Shown piece by piece: positions 9,334 through 17,817 of a stretch of DNA of 64,000 nucleotides. The stretch lies in NCBI GenBank assembly GCA_963843085.1, contig CAWJJG010000010.1, positions 434,001 through 498,000 of the forward strand. The letters are read 5' to 3'. The notes under the pieces are model-generated. The model saw nothing but the letters and a program-made list of their open reading frames with translations, was not told where the DNA came from and did no database searches. Origin of the DNA: DASUPK01 sp963843085. GTDB lineage: Bacteria > Actinomycetota > Thermoleophilia > Solirubrobacterales > 70-9. Position 1 is the first letter of the stretch. Each line of letters starts with the position of its first letter. A program made the position numbers and the translations under genes.

Positions 9334-9410
9334 CCAAATCACCGAGCCACGGGAGCAGGGTTCTCGCCCGGCTCCCGTGCTTCGCCACGAAGTCGCGGCC
9401 TAGTGGCCCG

Positions 9411-10892
9411 CTAGGCGCTCTCGGCTTCGGCCATCCCGCGGGCCGGCGCGGGCTCGTGCTCCTGCTGCGGCCGCAGAAGGACCACGGCGGCCACCGCGCC
9501 GACCAGGCAGAAGACCCCGCCGATGCCGAACTGGAGCTGGAACCCGTCGGTCAGCGCCCTGGCGGCGGAGGTGCCCGAGGCGATCTCCGACGAGGTGTGG
9601 TTGGCGGCGATCGTGCTGAGCACAGCCAGACCGAGCGCGGCGCCGATGAAGCGGGAGGTGTTGAGCACCCCGGAGGCCAGGCCGCTCAGCGCGCGGGGGA
9701 CACCCTGCACGGCCACGATCGTCGCGGGCACCAGGGCCAGCCCGAGCCCGAAGGCGCCGAGGATGCCACCCGGGAAGACGTCCGCGAAGTAGGTCCCGCC
9801 GGGATGGACGCCGGTCAGCAGGAACTCGCCGATGGTGGTCGAGAGCATTCCCATGGCGAGGACCCAGCGCGCGCCGATCACCTTGGCGAGGCGCGGTGCG
9901 AGCGTCGCGCCGGTGGCGACGGCCGCGGTCATCGGGACGAAGGCGGCGCCTGTCTTGAGCGCGCTGTAGTGGAGGGTGCCCTGCATGTAGAGCGACTGGA
10001 AGAACCAGAACCCGAAGGTCGCCGCGTAGAGCAGGAAGATCACGAGGTTGGCGGCGCGGAGGTTCCTCAGCTTGAAGACGCTCAGCGGCATCAGCGGCGT
10101 TCGCTGCGGGTGCCTGGTGAGACCGTTCTCGTAGAGGGCGAACGCCACCAGCAGGGCCGCCCCCGCTGCGACCGGGCCGAGCACCCCGAGCGAGCCCCAG
10201 CCGAGCCGGTCGGTGGTGACGATCCCGTAGGTGAGTGCGGTCATCCCCAGCGTGACCAGGACCGCGCCGGAGAGATCGAAGTGCCGGTTCTCGGACTCGC
10301 TGACTCCCTCGGGGATCAGGCGGCTGCTGAAGAGCACGATGCCGAGACCGATCGGGACGTTGATCAGGAAGATCGCCGGCCAGCTGAACGCCTCGGTGAG
10401 CACGCCGCCCAGCAGGACGCCGGCGGTGGCTCCGATCGCGCCCACCGCGCCCCAGGCGCCGAGCGCGCGGTTGCGCGGTTGCCCCTCATCGAATGAGGTG
10501 GTGATGATCGCCAGAGTCGCCGGGGAGAGGAGGGCGGCGCCGATGCCCTGGATCGCCCTCGCGCCGACCAGCGTCCCCGCGGTGGGGGCGATTGCGCAGA
10601 GCAGCGATGCTGCGGAGAAGAGGAGGGTGCCGGCGTAGAACATCCGGCGCCGGCCGAAGAGGTCGGCGGCGCGCCCGCCCAGCAGCAGGAAGCCGGCGAA
10701 GGTCAGGGTGTAGCCGTTCAGGACCCACTGCAGCCCGTTGGTAGAGAAGCCGAGCGCGTCCTTGATGGACGGCAGCGCGACGTTCACGATCGAGACGTCG
10801 AGCACCACCATGAACTGGCCGAGACAGACGACCAGCAGCAGTGCGTTGGAGTTCCGCTTCATGGCGCCCTTCGCTGCGGTGACGGGGTTCAC
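9411..10892 (-). CDS. MFS multidrug exporter, DHA2 (14-TM) family
   Basis: 493-residue membrane protein. Seen: family motifs LDVSIVNVALPSI (motif near TM1), GRAADLFGRRRMF (loop 2-3) and GAALLSPATLAIIT, with about 14 hydrophobic segments and an acidic C-terminal tail. These are the marks of drug:proton antiporters of the EmrB/QacA type. The start is a GTG at 10892 overlapping the stop of a 44-codon upstream ORF (GTGA); an internal ATG at 10862 is the alternative. It is divergent from an ArsR-type regulator with two operator copies between them, so induction by a toxic ligand is the likely control. Confidence 0.88.
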   Translation of the reverse strand: MNPVTAAKGAMKRNSNALLLVVCLGQFMVVLDVSIVNVALPSIKDALGFSTNGLQWVLNGYTLTFAGFLLLGGRAADLFGRRRMFYAGTLLFSAASLLCAIAPTAGTLVGARAIQGIGAALLSPATLAIITTSFDEGQPRNRALGAWGAVGAIGATAGVLLGGVLTEAFSWPAIFLINVPIGLGIVLFSSRLIPEGVSESENRHFDLSGAVLVTLGMTALTYGIVTTDRLGWGSLGVLGPVAAGAALLVAFALYENGLTRHPQRTPLMPLSVFKLRNLRAANLVIFLLYAATFGFWFFQSLYMQGTLHYSALKTGAAFVPMTAAVATGATLAPRLAKVIGARWVLAMGMLSTTIGEFLLTGVHPGGTYFADVFPGGILGAFGLGLALVPATIVAVQGVPRALSGLASGVLNTSRFIGAALGLAVLSTIAANHTSSEIASGTSAARALTDGFQLQFGIGGVFCLVGAVAAVVLLRPQQEHEPAPARGMAEAESA

Positions 10893-11023
10893 TTGCGGAC
10901 GGCCTCCAGAATGTACGCCGCCTCGACGGCCGCGGCGCGTCGAGAGGGGCTCGTGAGACGGATGTCACCCTCGCGGTCGTGCTCGGGGGCGCTTGTGGTT
11001 TCGATGCTCTGTGTGTCGGACAT
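10889..11023 (-). CDS. Small hypothetical protein leading the exporter operon
   Basis: 44 codons from an ATG at 11023, ending in a GTGA overlap with the exporter start. The product is polar and charged (begins MSDTQSIETT, ends ILEAVRK) with no membrane segment. A GAAGG element precedes it. It could be a real micro-protein or a leader peptide that couples translation to the exporter. I recognise no family. Confidence 0.5.
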   Translation of the reverse strand: MSDTQSIETTSAPEHDREGDIRLTSPSRRAAAVEAAYILEAVRK

Positions 11024-11049
11024 GTGCTTGCCTTCGGGTTGGTTTGATA

Positions 11050-11067
11050 GTACGATGAGCATCGTAC
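11050..11067. promoter_or_regulatory. Perfect inverted-repeat operator, copy 1
   Basis: GTACGATG-AG-CATCGTAC, an exact 8-2-8 palindrome in the gap between the divergent exporter operon and the ArsR-type regulator. The symmetry and position fit a binding site for the regulator at 11111. Confidence 0.75.
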
Positions 11068-11074
11068 CAAAGAA

Positions 11075-11092
11075 GTTCGATGTTTGTCGTAC
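11075..11092. promoter_or_regulatory. Degenerate operator, copy 2
   Basis: GTTCGATGTTTGTCGTAC matches copy 1 at 13 of 18 positions, with both outer half-sites recognisable. It begins 25 bp after copy 1 and lies directly upstream of the regulator's own -10 element, so it is well placed for autorepression. Confidence 0.6.
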
Positions 11093-11097
11093 AACGC

Positions 11098-11103
11098 TAG
11101 ACT
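11098..11103 (+). promoter_or_regulatory. -10 element of the ArsR-type regulator (leaderless)
   Basis: TAGACT, 7 nt before the ATG at 11111. Confidence 0.5.
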
Positions 11104-11110
11104 GACTCCC

Positions 11111-11419
11111 ATGGAGCACCATCCCGAGAGAAGCGAGATCGAGCTGCCGGCCGTGCTGTCCGCACTGAGCGACCCGCACCGGCTCGAGATCGTTCGCCGG
11201 CTCGACGAGGACGACGAGCCGCGGGCCTGCGGCAAGTTCGGCTTCGGGCTCAGCAAGTCGACGATGACCCACCACTTCCGCACTCTCCGCGAGGCCGGGG
11301 TGATCCGCCAGGAGCGGCAGGGCACCACGAAGCTCACGGAGCTGCGCCGGGAGGATCTCGACGCCCGCTTCCCGGGCCTGCTCGACGCCGTGTTGAGCTC
11401 GAAGCTGTCCCACGTCTAA
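11111..11419 (+). CDS. ArsR-family winged-helix transcriptional regulator
   Basis: 102-residue DNA-binding protein. Seen: the opening LSALSDPHRLEIVRRL typical of ArsR/SmtB helices 1-2, and the recognition helix region LSKSTMTHHFRTLREAG followed by a wing (VIRQERQGTTKLTEL). No Cys pair of the metal-sensing subclass is present; the single Cys (RACGKF) makes a metal sensor less likely. It is divergent from a DHA2 exporter, and two palindromic operators lie between. A repressor of both itself and the exporter is inferred. Confidence 0.85.
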   Translation: MEHHPERSEIELPAVLSALSDPHRLEIVRRLDEDDEPRACGKFGFGLSKSTMTHHFRTLREAGVIRQERQGTTKLTELRREDLDARFPGLLDAVLSSKLSHV

Positions 11420-11496
11420 TTGACGAACGGGCCGCCCCGCAAGTGACATCCGGTCTGCGTAGTTCCCACGATTAGACGCGGGCAGGGGGCGAGGCA

Positions 11497-11502
11497 TAGT
11501 CT
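11497..11502 (+). promoter_or_regulatory. -10 element of the hydrogenase operon (leaderless)
   Basis: TAGTCT, 9 nt before the GTG at 11512. A TTAGAC at 11472-11477 is a possible -35. This supports the GTG rather than the ATG at 11551 as the start of the first hydrogenase gene. Confidence 0.5.
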
Positions 11503-11511
11503 TCGACGGGA

Positions 11512-12655
<1,144 letters not shown>

Positions 12656-12669
<14 letters not shown>

Positions 12670-13123
12670 GCAGCTCCTCGCCGAGGCACCCGCATTCAAC
12701 GGGATGTCGAAGGAGCACTTGGCCCTGATCGCGGGCTGCGCTCGGAACACCACCTTCGAGGACGGCCAGTACCTCCTGCGCGAGGGGGACCCGGCCGACA
12801 CCTTCTACGTGATTCGGTACGGCCGTGTGGCCCTCGAGGTCTTCGTCCCGCAGCGAGGAGCCCTGACGATCGAGACGATTGACGACGGGGACCTGCTCGG
12901 ATGGTCCTGGCTGGTGCCGCCTTTCCGTGTCGACTTCGATTGCCGTGCGATGGGCAATGTCCATACGGTCGCCTTCGACGCTGCGTGCCTGCGCGGAAAG
13001 TCGGACACGGACCCTGTGCTGGGCTATCAACTGATGCGCCGCTTCATCCCGGTGATGGTTGAGCGTCTGCAGGCCACGCGAATGCGCCTCCTCGACGTCT
13101 ATGGGCACGTCGGCGCGGGCTGA
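12656..13123 (+). CDS. Cyclic-nucleotide-binding-domain protein in the hydrogenase operon
   Basis: 155-residue protein made of one Crp-type beta-roll. Seen: LREGDPADTFYVIRYGRVAL, the usual early strands of the fold, but where the phosphate-binding cassette should be there is LGWSWLVPPFRVDFDCRA instead of the FGE...R-A core, so canonical cAMP contacts are not evident. There is no helix-turn-helix after the domain, so it is not a transcription factor by itself. The GTG start overlaps the end of the beta-subunit gene and has a GAGAGGGG element. Lying between subunit genes, it probably acts on the enzyme complex as a sensor or regulatory subunit; that is inference. Confidence 0.82.
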
Positions 13124-13126
13124 GCG

Positions 13127-13954
13127 ATGGTTGTCGATCCGATGGTGCCCACCTCATACGCAGTGGCCGACAAGCGCCAGGAGCTTGGCGATACCTGGAC
13201 GCTCGAGCTCGAGCCCATCGCTGGCGCCGGCGTCGGCGAGTTCCGTCCCGGCCAGTTCTCCATGCTCTACGCCTTCGGCGCGGGCGAGGTGCCGATCTCC
13301 GTCAGCGGCGGCGGCCGAGCCGACGAGCGGCTCGGACACACCGTGCGCGCCGTCGGCGCGGCCACCCGCGCTCTCTGTGCGATCGAGACAGGCGCTCAGG
13401 TCGGCGTACGCGGCCCGTTCGGCAACAGCTGGCCACTCGCCGACGCGGAGGGAGGTGACGTGGTCGTCGTCGCGGGTGGGATCGGCTTGGCGCCACTTCG
13501 CCTTGCGATCAAGCACCTGATCGCGAACCGCGACTCCTATCGGGCGGTGTCGCTCCTGTACGGCGCCCGCTCACCCGACGAAATGCTGTTCTTCGGCGAG
13601 CTCCAGGCCTGGCGAGAGTCCGGGATCGACGTCAAGTACACGGTCGATGCCGCCTCGGGGGATTGGGGCGCTCGTGTGGGGCTGGTCACGAAGCTGATTC
13701 CGATCGCCGGCTTCGAGGGCGCTCGAACCACGGCGATGGTCTGTGGGCCGGAGGTGATGATGCGCTTCGTCACGCAGGCGCTCCAGGACCGCGGCGTCCC
13801 CACGGAGAGCATCCACGTCTCGCTGGAGCGGAACATGAAGTGCGCGATCGGCCACTGCGGCCACTGCCAGCTCGCCCACCGCTTCGTCTGCAAGGACGGC
13901 CCGGTCTTCCCGGTCGGGCGGATCGGGTCGCTGCTCGGAGTGCGAGAGCTGTGA
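13127..13954 (+). CDS. hyhG: Group 3b NiFe-hydrogenase, FAD/NAD(P) gamma subunit
   Basis: 275-residue flavoprotein of the dihydroorotate-dehydrogenase-electron-transfer/sulfhydrogenase-gamma type. Seen: an FAD domain with FRPGQFSMLYAFG, an NAD(P) domain with VVVAGGIGLAPLR (about residue 110), LLYGARSPDEM and CGPEVMMRF, and a C-terminal [2Fe-2S] site C-x4-C-x2-C with a further Cys (CAIGHCGHCQL, then FVCKDGP, residues 238-256). It reduces or oxidises NAD(P)(H). The stop overlaps the next GTG (GTGA). The motifs do not separate NADP from NAD preference, though 3b enzymes generally use NADP. Confidence 0.92.
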   Translation: MVVDPMVPTSYAVADKRQELGDTWTLELEPIAGAGVGEFRPGQFSMLYAFGAGEVPISVSGGGRADERLGHTVRAVGAATRALCAIETGAQVGVRGPFGNSWPLADAEGGDVVVVAGGIGLAPLRLAIKHLIANRDSYRAVSLLYGARSPDEMLFFGELQAWRESGIDVKYTVDAASGDWGARVGLVTKLIPIAGFEGARTTAMVCGPEVMMRFVTQALQDRGVPTESIHVSLERNMKCAIGHCGHCQLAHRFVCKDGPVFPVGRIGSLLGVREL

Positions 13955-14730
13955 GCGACCGGCCGAAGCTTGCGGTCTGGAAGTTCGCTTCCTGCGACGG
14001 CTGTCAGCTCTCCCTACTCGACTTCGAGCGCGAGCTCGTCTCGCTGCCGGACCAGATCGAGGTGGCCTACTTCCTGGAGGCGACGCGCGGCGAGGTCGAG
14101 GGTCCCTACGACCTCTCGCTGGTCGAGGGCTCGATCACCACCCCGCACGACGCCGAGCGGATCAAGGAGGTCCGGGCGAAGTCGAAGCGGCTGGTGACGA
14201 TCGGTGCCTGCGCGACCTCCGGCGGCATCCAGGCGCTGAAGAACTTCGCCGACGTCGAGGACTTCATGTCAGTCGTCTACGCCACGCCCGACTACATCTC
14301 GACGCTCGACACCTCGACGCCGATCTCCTCGCACGTCCCCGTCGACTTCGAGCTGCAGGGCTGCCCGGTCAACCGCCACCAGCTGCTCGAGGTGATCAGC
14401 GCCTTCGTCAACGAGCGCAAGCCGGCCGTCGCGAACCACTCGGTCTGCATCGAGTGCAAGCGCGCCGGGAACGTCTGCGTGATGGTCGCCCACGGCACGC
14501 CGTGCCTCGGGCCGGTCACCCACGCCGGCTGCGGCGCGCTCTGTCCCAGCTACGACCGCGGCTGCTACGGCTGCTTCGGCCCGATGGAGACGCCGAACGC
14601 GCCGTCGCTGTCGGGCTGGTTCGAGGGCCTCGGGATGGACGAGGTCGACGTGATCCGTGTCTACCGGACCTTCCACACGGCCGCCGAGCCGTTCCAGGCC
14701 GAGAGCGAGAGGCTCGAGGCGGATGGCTGA
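13951..14730 (+). CDS. hyhS: Group 3b NiFe-hydrogenase small subunit
   Basis: 259-residue Fe-S subunit. Seen: the proximal cluster ligands ASCDGCQLSLLDFE near the start, IGACATSGGI and QGCPVNR, then further Cys-rich motifs (CIECKRAGNVC, GTPCLGP, GCGALC, GCYGCFGP) for the medial and distal clusters. There is no twin-arginine signal, so the enzyme is cytoplasmic, as expected for group 3. The GTG start overlaps the gamma-subunit stop by four bases. Length is normal for the group. Confidence 0.92.
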   Translation: MSDRPKLAVWKFASCDGCQLSLLDFERELVSLPDQIEVAYFLEATRGEVEGPYDLSLVEGSITTPHDAERIKEVRAKSKRLVTIGACATSGGIQALKNFADVEDFMSVVYATPDYISTLDTSTPISSHVPVDFELQGCPVNRHQLLEVISAFVNERKPAVANHSVCIECKRAGNVCVMVAHGTPCLGPVTHAGCGALCPSYDRGCYGCFGPMETPNAPSLSGWFEGLGMDEVDVIRVYRTFHTAAEPFQAESERLEADG

Positions 14731-16018
14731 CGAGACGCGGACGATCCGCACCGAGGCGCTGGCTCGCGTCGAGGGGGAGGGCGCGATGCAGGTGAAGATC
14801 CGCGGCGGCGAGGTCGAGAACGTCGAGCTCCAGATCTACGAGCCCCCTCGCTTCTTCGAGGCCTTCCTCCGCGGCCGCGCCTTTGCGGAGGCGCCGGACA
14901 TCACCGCGCGGATCTGCGGCATTTGCCCGGTCGCCTACATGACCAGCGCCTTCAACGCGATGGAGGACGCGCTCGATGTCCAGGTGGACGAGCGGATCCG
15001 CGCCCTGCGCCGGCTCATGTACTGCGGCGAGTGGATCGAGTCGCACGCGCTTCACGTCTTCCTGCTGCACGCCCCGGACTTCTTCGGCTTCGACTCGGCC
15101 TGGCAGATGGCGCGCGACCACCGCGAGGTGGTGGAGGGCGCGCTGAAGGTGAAGGCGATGGGCAACGAGCTGCTGCGGACGATCGGCGGCCGCGCGATCC
15201 ACCCGATCAACACCAGGGTCGGCGGCTTCTACAAGGCGCCCGGCCGCGAGCACCTCGATGCGCTCGTCCCGGCGCTAGAGGAGTCGCGCGACTTCATGCG
15301 CGGCGCGGTCACCTTCCTCGCAGGCCTCGAGTTCCCCGACTTCGAGCAGGACTACGAGTTCGTCGCGCTGCGCGAACCGGACCGCTACGCGATCGAGGAC
15401 GGGCGCCTGGTCTCGGGCTCCGGTCTCGACATCGGGCCGGGGGAGTACGAGGAGCACTTCTCCGAGCAGCACGTCCCGCACTCGACCGCCCTGCAGTCGC
15501 GCATGTCCGGCGGTGGGACCTACTTCCTGGGGCCGATGGCCCGCTACTCGCTCAACTACGAGCAGCTCACCGATGGTGCGAAGGAGGCCGCGGAGGGAGC
15601 CGGCCTCGGACCGGAGTGCCGCAACCCGTTCAAGTCGATCCTGGTTCGCAGCGTGGAGATCATCTTCGCCCTGGAGGAGGCGCTGGAGCTGATCGCGGGC
15701 TATGAGCCGCCGGATCCCCCGGCGCAGGTGCCCGAGCCCAGGGCGGCGGCGGGATGCGGCTGGAGCGAGGCCCCGCGCGGAATGCTCTGGCACCGCTACC
15801 GGCTGGAGGACGACGGCTCGATCGCCGAGGCGCGAATCGTTCCTCCCACCTCCCAGAATCAGGCCCGGATCGAGCAGGACCTGCTCGAGTTCGTGAAGCC
15901 TCGCGTCGAGCTGCCCGACGACCGCCTGCAGTGGGAGTGCGAGCAGGCGATCCGCAACTACGACCCCTGCATCAGCTGCTCGACCCACTTCCTGAAGCTC
16001 GATGTCGACCGCGCCTGA
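14723..16018 (+). CDS. hyhL: Group 3b NiFe-hydrogenase large (catalytic) subunit
   Basis: 431-residue subunit that carries the NiFe site. Seen: the N-terminal pair in RICGICPVAYMTSA (about residues 63-76) and the C-terminal pair in DPCISCSTHFL, which together give the four Cys ligands. The usual His four residues after the first CxxC is Tyr here. After the C-terminal motif a short tail LKLDVDRA follows, which the protease encoded next should remove. The ATG overlaps the small-subunit stop. This is an intact, plausible catalytic subunit of a reversible NADP-linked hydrogenase that could consume or make hydrogen during hypoxia. Confidence 0.93.
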   Translation: MADETRTIRTEALARVEGEGAMQVKIRGGEVENVELQIYEPPRFFEAFLRGRAFAEAPDITARICGICPVAYMTSAFNAMEDALDVQVDERIRALRRLMYCGEWIESHALHVFLLHAPDFFGFDSAWQMARDHREVVEGALKVKAMGNELLRTIGGRAIHPINTRVGGFYKAPGREHLDALVPALEESRDFMRGAVTFLAGLEFPDFEQDYEFVALREPDRYAIEDGRLVSGSGLDIGPGEYEEHFSEQHVPHSTALQSRMSGGGTYFLGPMARYSLNYEQLTDGAKEAAEGAGLGPECRNPFKSILVRSVEIIFALEEALELIAGYEPPDPPAQVPEPRAAAGCGWSEAPRGMLWHRYRLEDDGSIAEARIVPPTSQNQARIEQDLLEFVKPRVELPDDRLQWECEQAIRNYDPCISCSTHFLKLDVDRA

Positions 16019-16700
16019 CGCGATGGCGAAGCACTTCATTCATCGCGAGCACCGCCTGAGCGACCCGGAGTTCCTCAAGGAGGAGCGGAAGTTCCTCGAC
16101 GCGCAGCGCGACTCGCTCCACCTGATGGAGCGCCAACGCGAGCAGCTCGCCCGTGACATCGAGCACGCCCGCCGGGATGCGCACGATCTCGGCATCTCGC
16201 TCAACCATGCGCCGGAGTCGGGATTCCGTGCCTGGTTGGGGTTGATCGGGGTGGGCAACCACTACCGCTCCGATGACGCGGCGGGCCTCGAGGTGGCGAG
16301 GCGTTTGCGCGCGACGCGTCCGCCGGGCTGCCGGATCGTGGAGGAGGAGGGCGAGCCGACCTCCCTGATCGAGGCGTGGGCGCTGGTGAAGGAGGCGATC
16401 GTGATCGACGCGGTCGCCTCCGGCGCGCCGCCCGGGACCCTCCATCGCTTCGACGTTACGCACGCGGCGCTGCCCACCGAGATGTTCAAGGGCTCGACGC
16501 ATTCCCTGGGCGTGGCCGATGCCGTCGAGCTGGCCCGCGAGCTCGATCGCCTGCCGCCGCGGCTCGCCGTCTACGGGATCGAGGGCGAGAGCTTCGAAAC
16601 TGCTGAGGGGCTCACGCCGGCCGTTGAGGCCACCGTCGACGGGTTGGTCGCCGAGCTCCACGATGAGCTCGGGGACGGGCCCGCTTCGGCGGGCGGTTGA
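16002..16700 (+). CDS. Hydrogenase maturation protease with N-terminal helical extension
   Basis: About 232 residues. The C-terminal 160 match the HycI/HybD-type endopeptidase that trims the large subunit after nickel insertion: LIGVGNHYRSDDAAGLEV, the metal ligand region VIDAVASGAPPG, and HSLGVADAVELAR. Ahead of this is an unusual charged helical segment of about 75 residues (LKEERKFLDAQRDS..LMERQREQLARDIEHARRDA) that could form a coiled coil. Start uncertain: the ATG at 16002 lies inside the end of the large-subunit gene, and an ATG at 16023 lies just after its stop. The stop TGA is joined to a following ATG (TGATG) that opens a hypA-like relic. Confidence 0.85.
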   Translation: MSTAPDAMAKHFIHREHRLSDPEFLKEERKFLDAQRDSLHLMERQREQLARDIEHARRDAHDLGISLNHAPESGFRAWLGLIGVGNHYRSDDAAGLEVARRLRATRPPGCRIVEEEGEPTSLIEAWALVKEAIVIDAVASGAPPGTLHRFDVTHAALPTEMFKGSTHSLGVADAVELARELDRLPPRLAVYGIEGESFETAEGLTPAVEATVDGLVAELHDELGDGPASAGG

Positions 16701-16726
16701 TGCACGAGCTCGCCGTCGCCCGCTAG
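16700..16726 (+). pseudogene. Eight-codon hypA-like relic
   Basis: ATG to TAG reading MHELAVAR. HypA proteins, which load nickel into NiFe-hydrogenases, begin MHE-L/M and use His2 as a nickel ligand. The relic starts in a TGATG overlap with the maturation protease, exactly where hypA would be expected. The sequence after the TAG matches no HypA in any frame I read; the space is occupied by a minus-strand small ORF whose own TAG shares the CTAG. I read this as the stump of a deleted hypA, though eight residues cannot exclude coincidence. Confidence 0.5.
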
Positions 16727-16899
16727 CCGGACGAAACGTCCTCGGCGTCCTTGGCGTCGGCGACCGCCCATCCCAGGCGCTGGATGAACTGGGCCGCATG
16801 ATGGCTGCTCGCCAGATGCTCGGGCTGGACGTCCTCCGCGAACAAGATCGCGGAGTCCTGGTGGGCGCTGGCGTTGCTACTCACGATGATCGTGGGCAT
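16723..16899 (-). CDS. Small hypothetical protein (58 aa)
   Basis: ATG at 16899 preceded by AAGGAAGGA about 10 nt upstream. The product begins MPTIIVSSNASAHQD and has a short amphipathic stretch (AAQFIQRLGWAVADA); no membrane segment or known motif. Its stop shares the palindromic CTAG with the hypA-like relic. I do not recognise it; the good ribosome-binding site favours a real gene. Confidence 0.5.
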   Translation of the reverse strand: MPTIIVSSNASAHQDSAILFAEDVQPEHLASSHHAAQFIQRLGWAVADAKDAEDVSSG

Positions 16900-16949
16900 G
16901 GAGGTGATTCCTTCCTTGGGAGGTGTGCTGCAGAGGGACTGCGCGGTCG

Positions 16950-17321
16950 CTAGTGCGCAGAGTCGCGTGAGACGAGGGGAACTCGCCGCTCTTGATGGAG
17001 GCGATCGACCTCATCGAGCACGTCGCGACGAGCCTGGAACTTGCGCTCGTAGCCGCGTACTCGCTTGATCTCCGAGAGATCGGCCTTCCCGAGCGCCGCG
17101 ACCACGTCGTCGATGCTCATCGCGTCGTAACCCGGGAGCGGTTCATCCTGGCGCAGCCAGCGAAGCTTGTTGAAAACCATAAGGCGATCCTCGTGGGCGC
17201 GCTCGTAGCTATCGACCTCGGCGAGTTCCACCTGGGAATGGCTGGAGAGCGCCGCCACGACGTCCTTGGTCTTGAGCTTGTCGTAGCCGGCGAACGGCTC
17301 TTTGGAAGCTGCGGCGGTCAT
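16950..17321 (-). CDS. Two-repeat hypothetical protein
   Basis: 123 residues built from two tandem repeats of about 50 residues: FAGYDKLKTKDVVAALSSHS..VDSYERAHEDR and LPGYDAMSIDDVVAALGKAD..VRGYERKFQARR. Each repeat carries GYD, VVAAL and YER, predicted mostly helical. It is charged and probably cytoplasmic. The ATG overlaps the stop of a 42-codon Pro-rich ORF (ATGA). The repeat resembles a widespread uncharacterised actinobacterial module that I cannot name; function unknown. Confidence 0.7.
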   Translation of the reverse strand: MTAAASKEPFAGYDKLKTKDVVAALSSHSQVELAEVDSYERAHEDRLMVFNKLRWLRQDEPLPGYDAMSIDDVVAALGKADLSEIKRVRGYERKFQARRDVLDEVDRLHQERRVPLVSRDSAH

Positions 17322-17446
17322 CGGGTCTCCGCTCGCGGAGTTCCCGGCGGGACGATCGGCGCGGTTGGGACCGGCGTTGCGGCCGGCATCGGTGATGCGA
17401 CTGGGACCGGAGTCGCGGGCGGGATCTGGGTCAGCTCATTGGCCAT
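17318..17446 (-). CDS. Pro-rich small hypothetical protein (42 aa)
   Basis: ATG at 17446 to TGA at 17318, overlapping the next ATG by four bases. The product is mostly PATPVP-type low complexity. Translational coupling to the two-repeat protein is the main argument that it is expressed; the ribosome-binding site is weak. It could also act as a flexible leader. Confidence 0.4.
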   Translation of the reverse strand: MANELTQIPPATPVPVASPMPAATPVPTAPIVPPGTPRAETR

Positions 17447-17473
17447 TGGAACACCCTATCAGTAATTCATGAA

Positions 17474-17488
17474 ATACTTTTCAAGTAT
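17474..17488. promoter_or_regulatory. Perfect palindrome overlapping a regulator start codon
   Basis: ATACTT-TTC-AAGTAT (6-3-6). Its right arm runs into the ATG at 17487 of the winged-helix gene. It also lies about 30 bp upstream of the divergent small-gene pair. The location suggests an autoregulatory operator. Confidence 0.55.
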
Positions 17489-17780
17489 GGCGAAAGCCAC
17501 GACGCGCGCCGCTCCTCGCTGGGACTTCCTGACGAACCACGCGCACGTCCTGGTCTGCGTCGCCCGCGATCCCGGCATACGCCTGCGGGACATCGCCGCC
17601 GCTGTCGGCATCACGGAGCGCGCCGCCCACCGGATCCTCTCCGAGCTCGTCGACGATGGCTACGTGGTGCGCGAGCGACAGGGCCGGCGCAACCGGTACC
17701 AGGTGAAGTCCGACCGGCCACTCCGGCATCCGCTCGCCGAGGAGCTCGAGGTGGGCGATCTTCTCGAGGTCCTGCGGTGA
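17487..17780 (+). CDS. Winged-helix transcriptional regulator (MarR/ArsR-like)
   Basis: 97 residues. Seen: FLTNHAHVLVCVARDPGIRLRDIAAAVGITERAAHRILSELVDDGYV, in the order helix, helix-turn-helix, recognition helix, and a basic wing VRERQGRRNRYQV. This layout is common in small actinobacterial HTH proteins. No ligand site is visible. The ATG at 17487 is preferred over one at 17469 because conserved sequence starts after it. A palindrome covers the start region, so self-repression and control of the divergent small genes are likely. Confidence 0.75.
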   Translation: MAKATTRAAPRWDFLTNHAHVLVCVARDPGIRLRDIAAAVGITERAAHRILSELVDDGYVVRERQGRRNRYQVKSDRPLRHPLAEELEVGDLLEVLR

Positions 17781-17817
17781 GGCGAAGTCGCGCCGGCTAG
17801 AGCTTCTCGCCGTCCTT

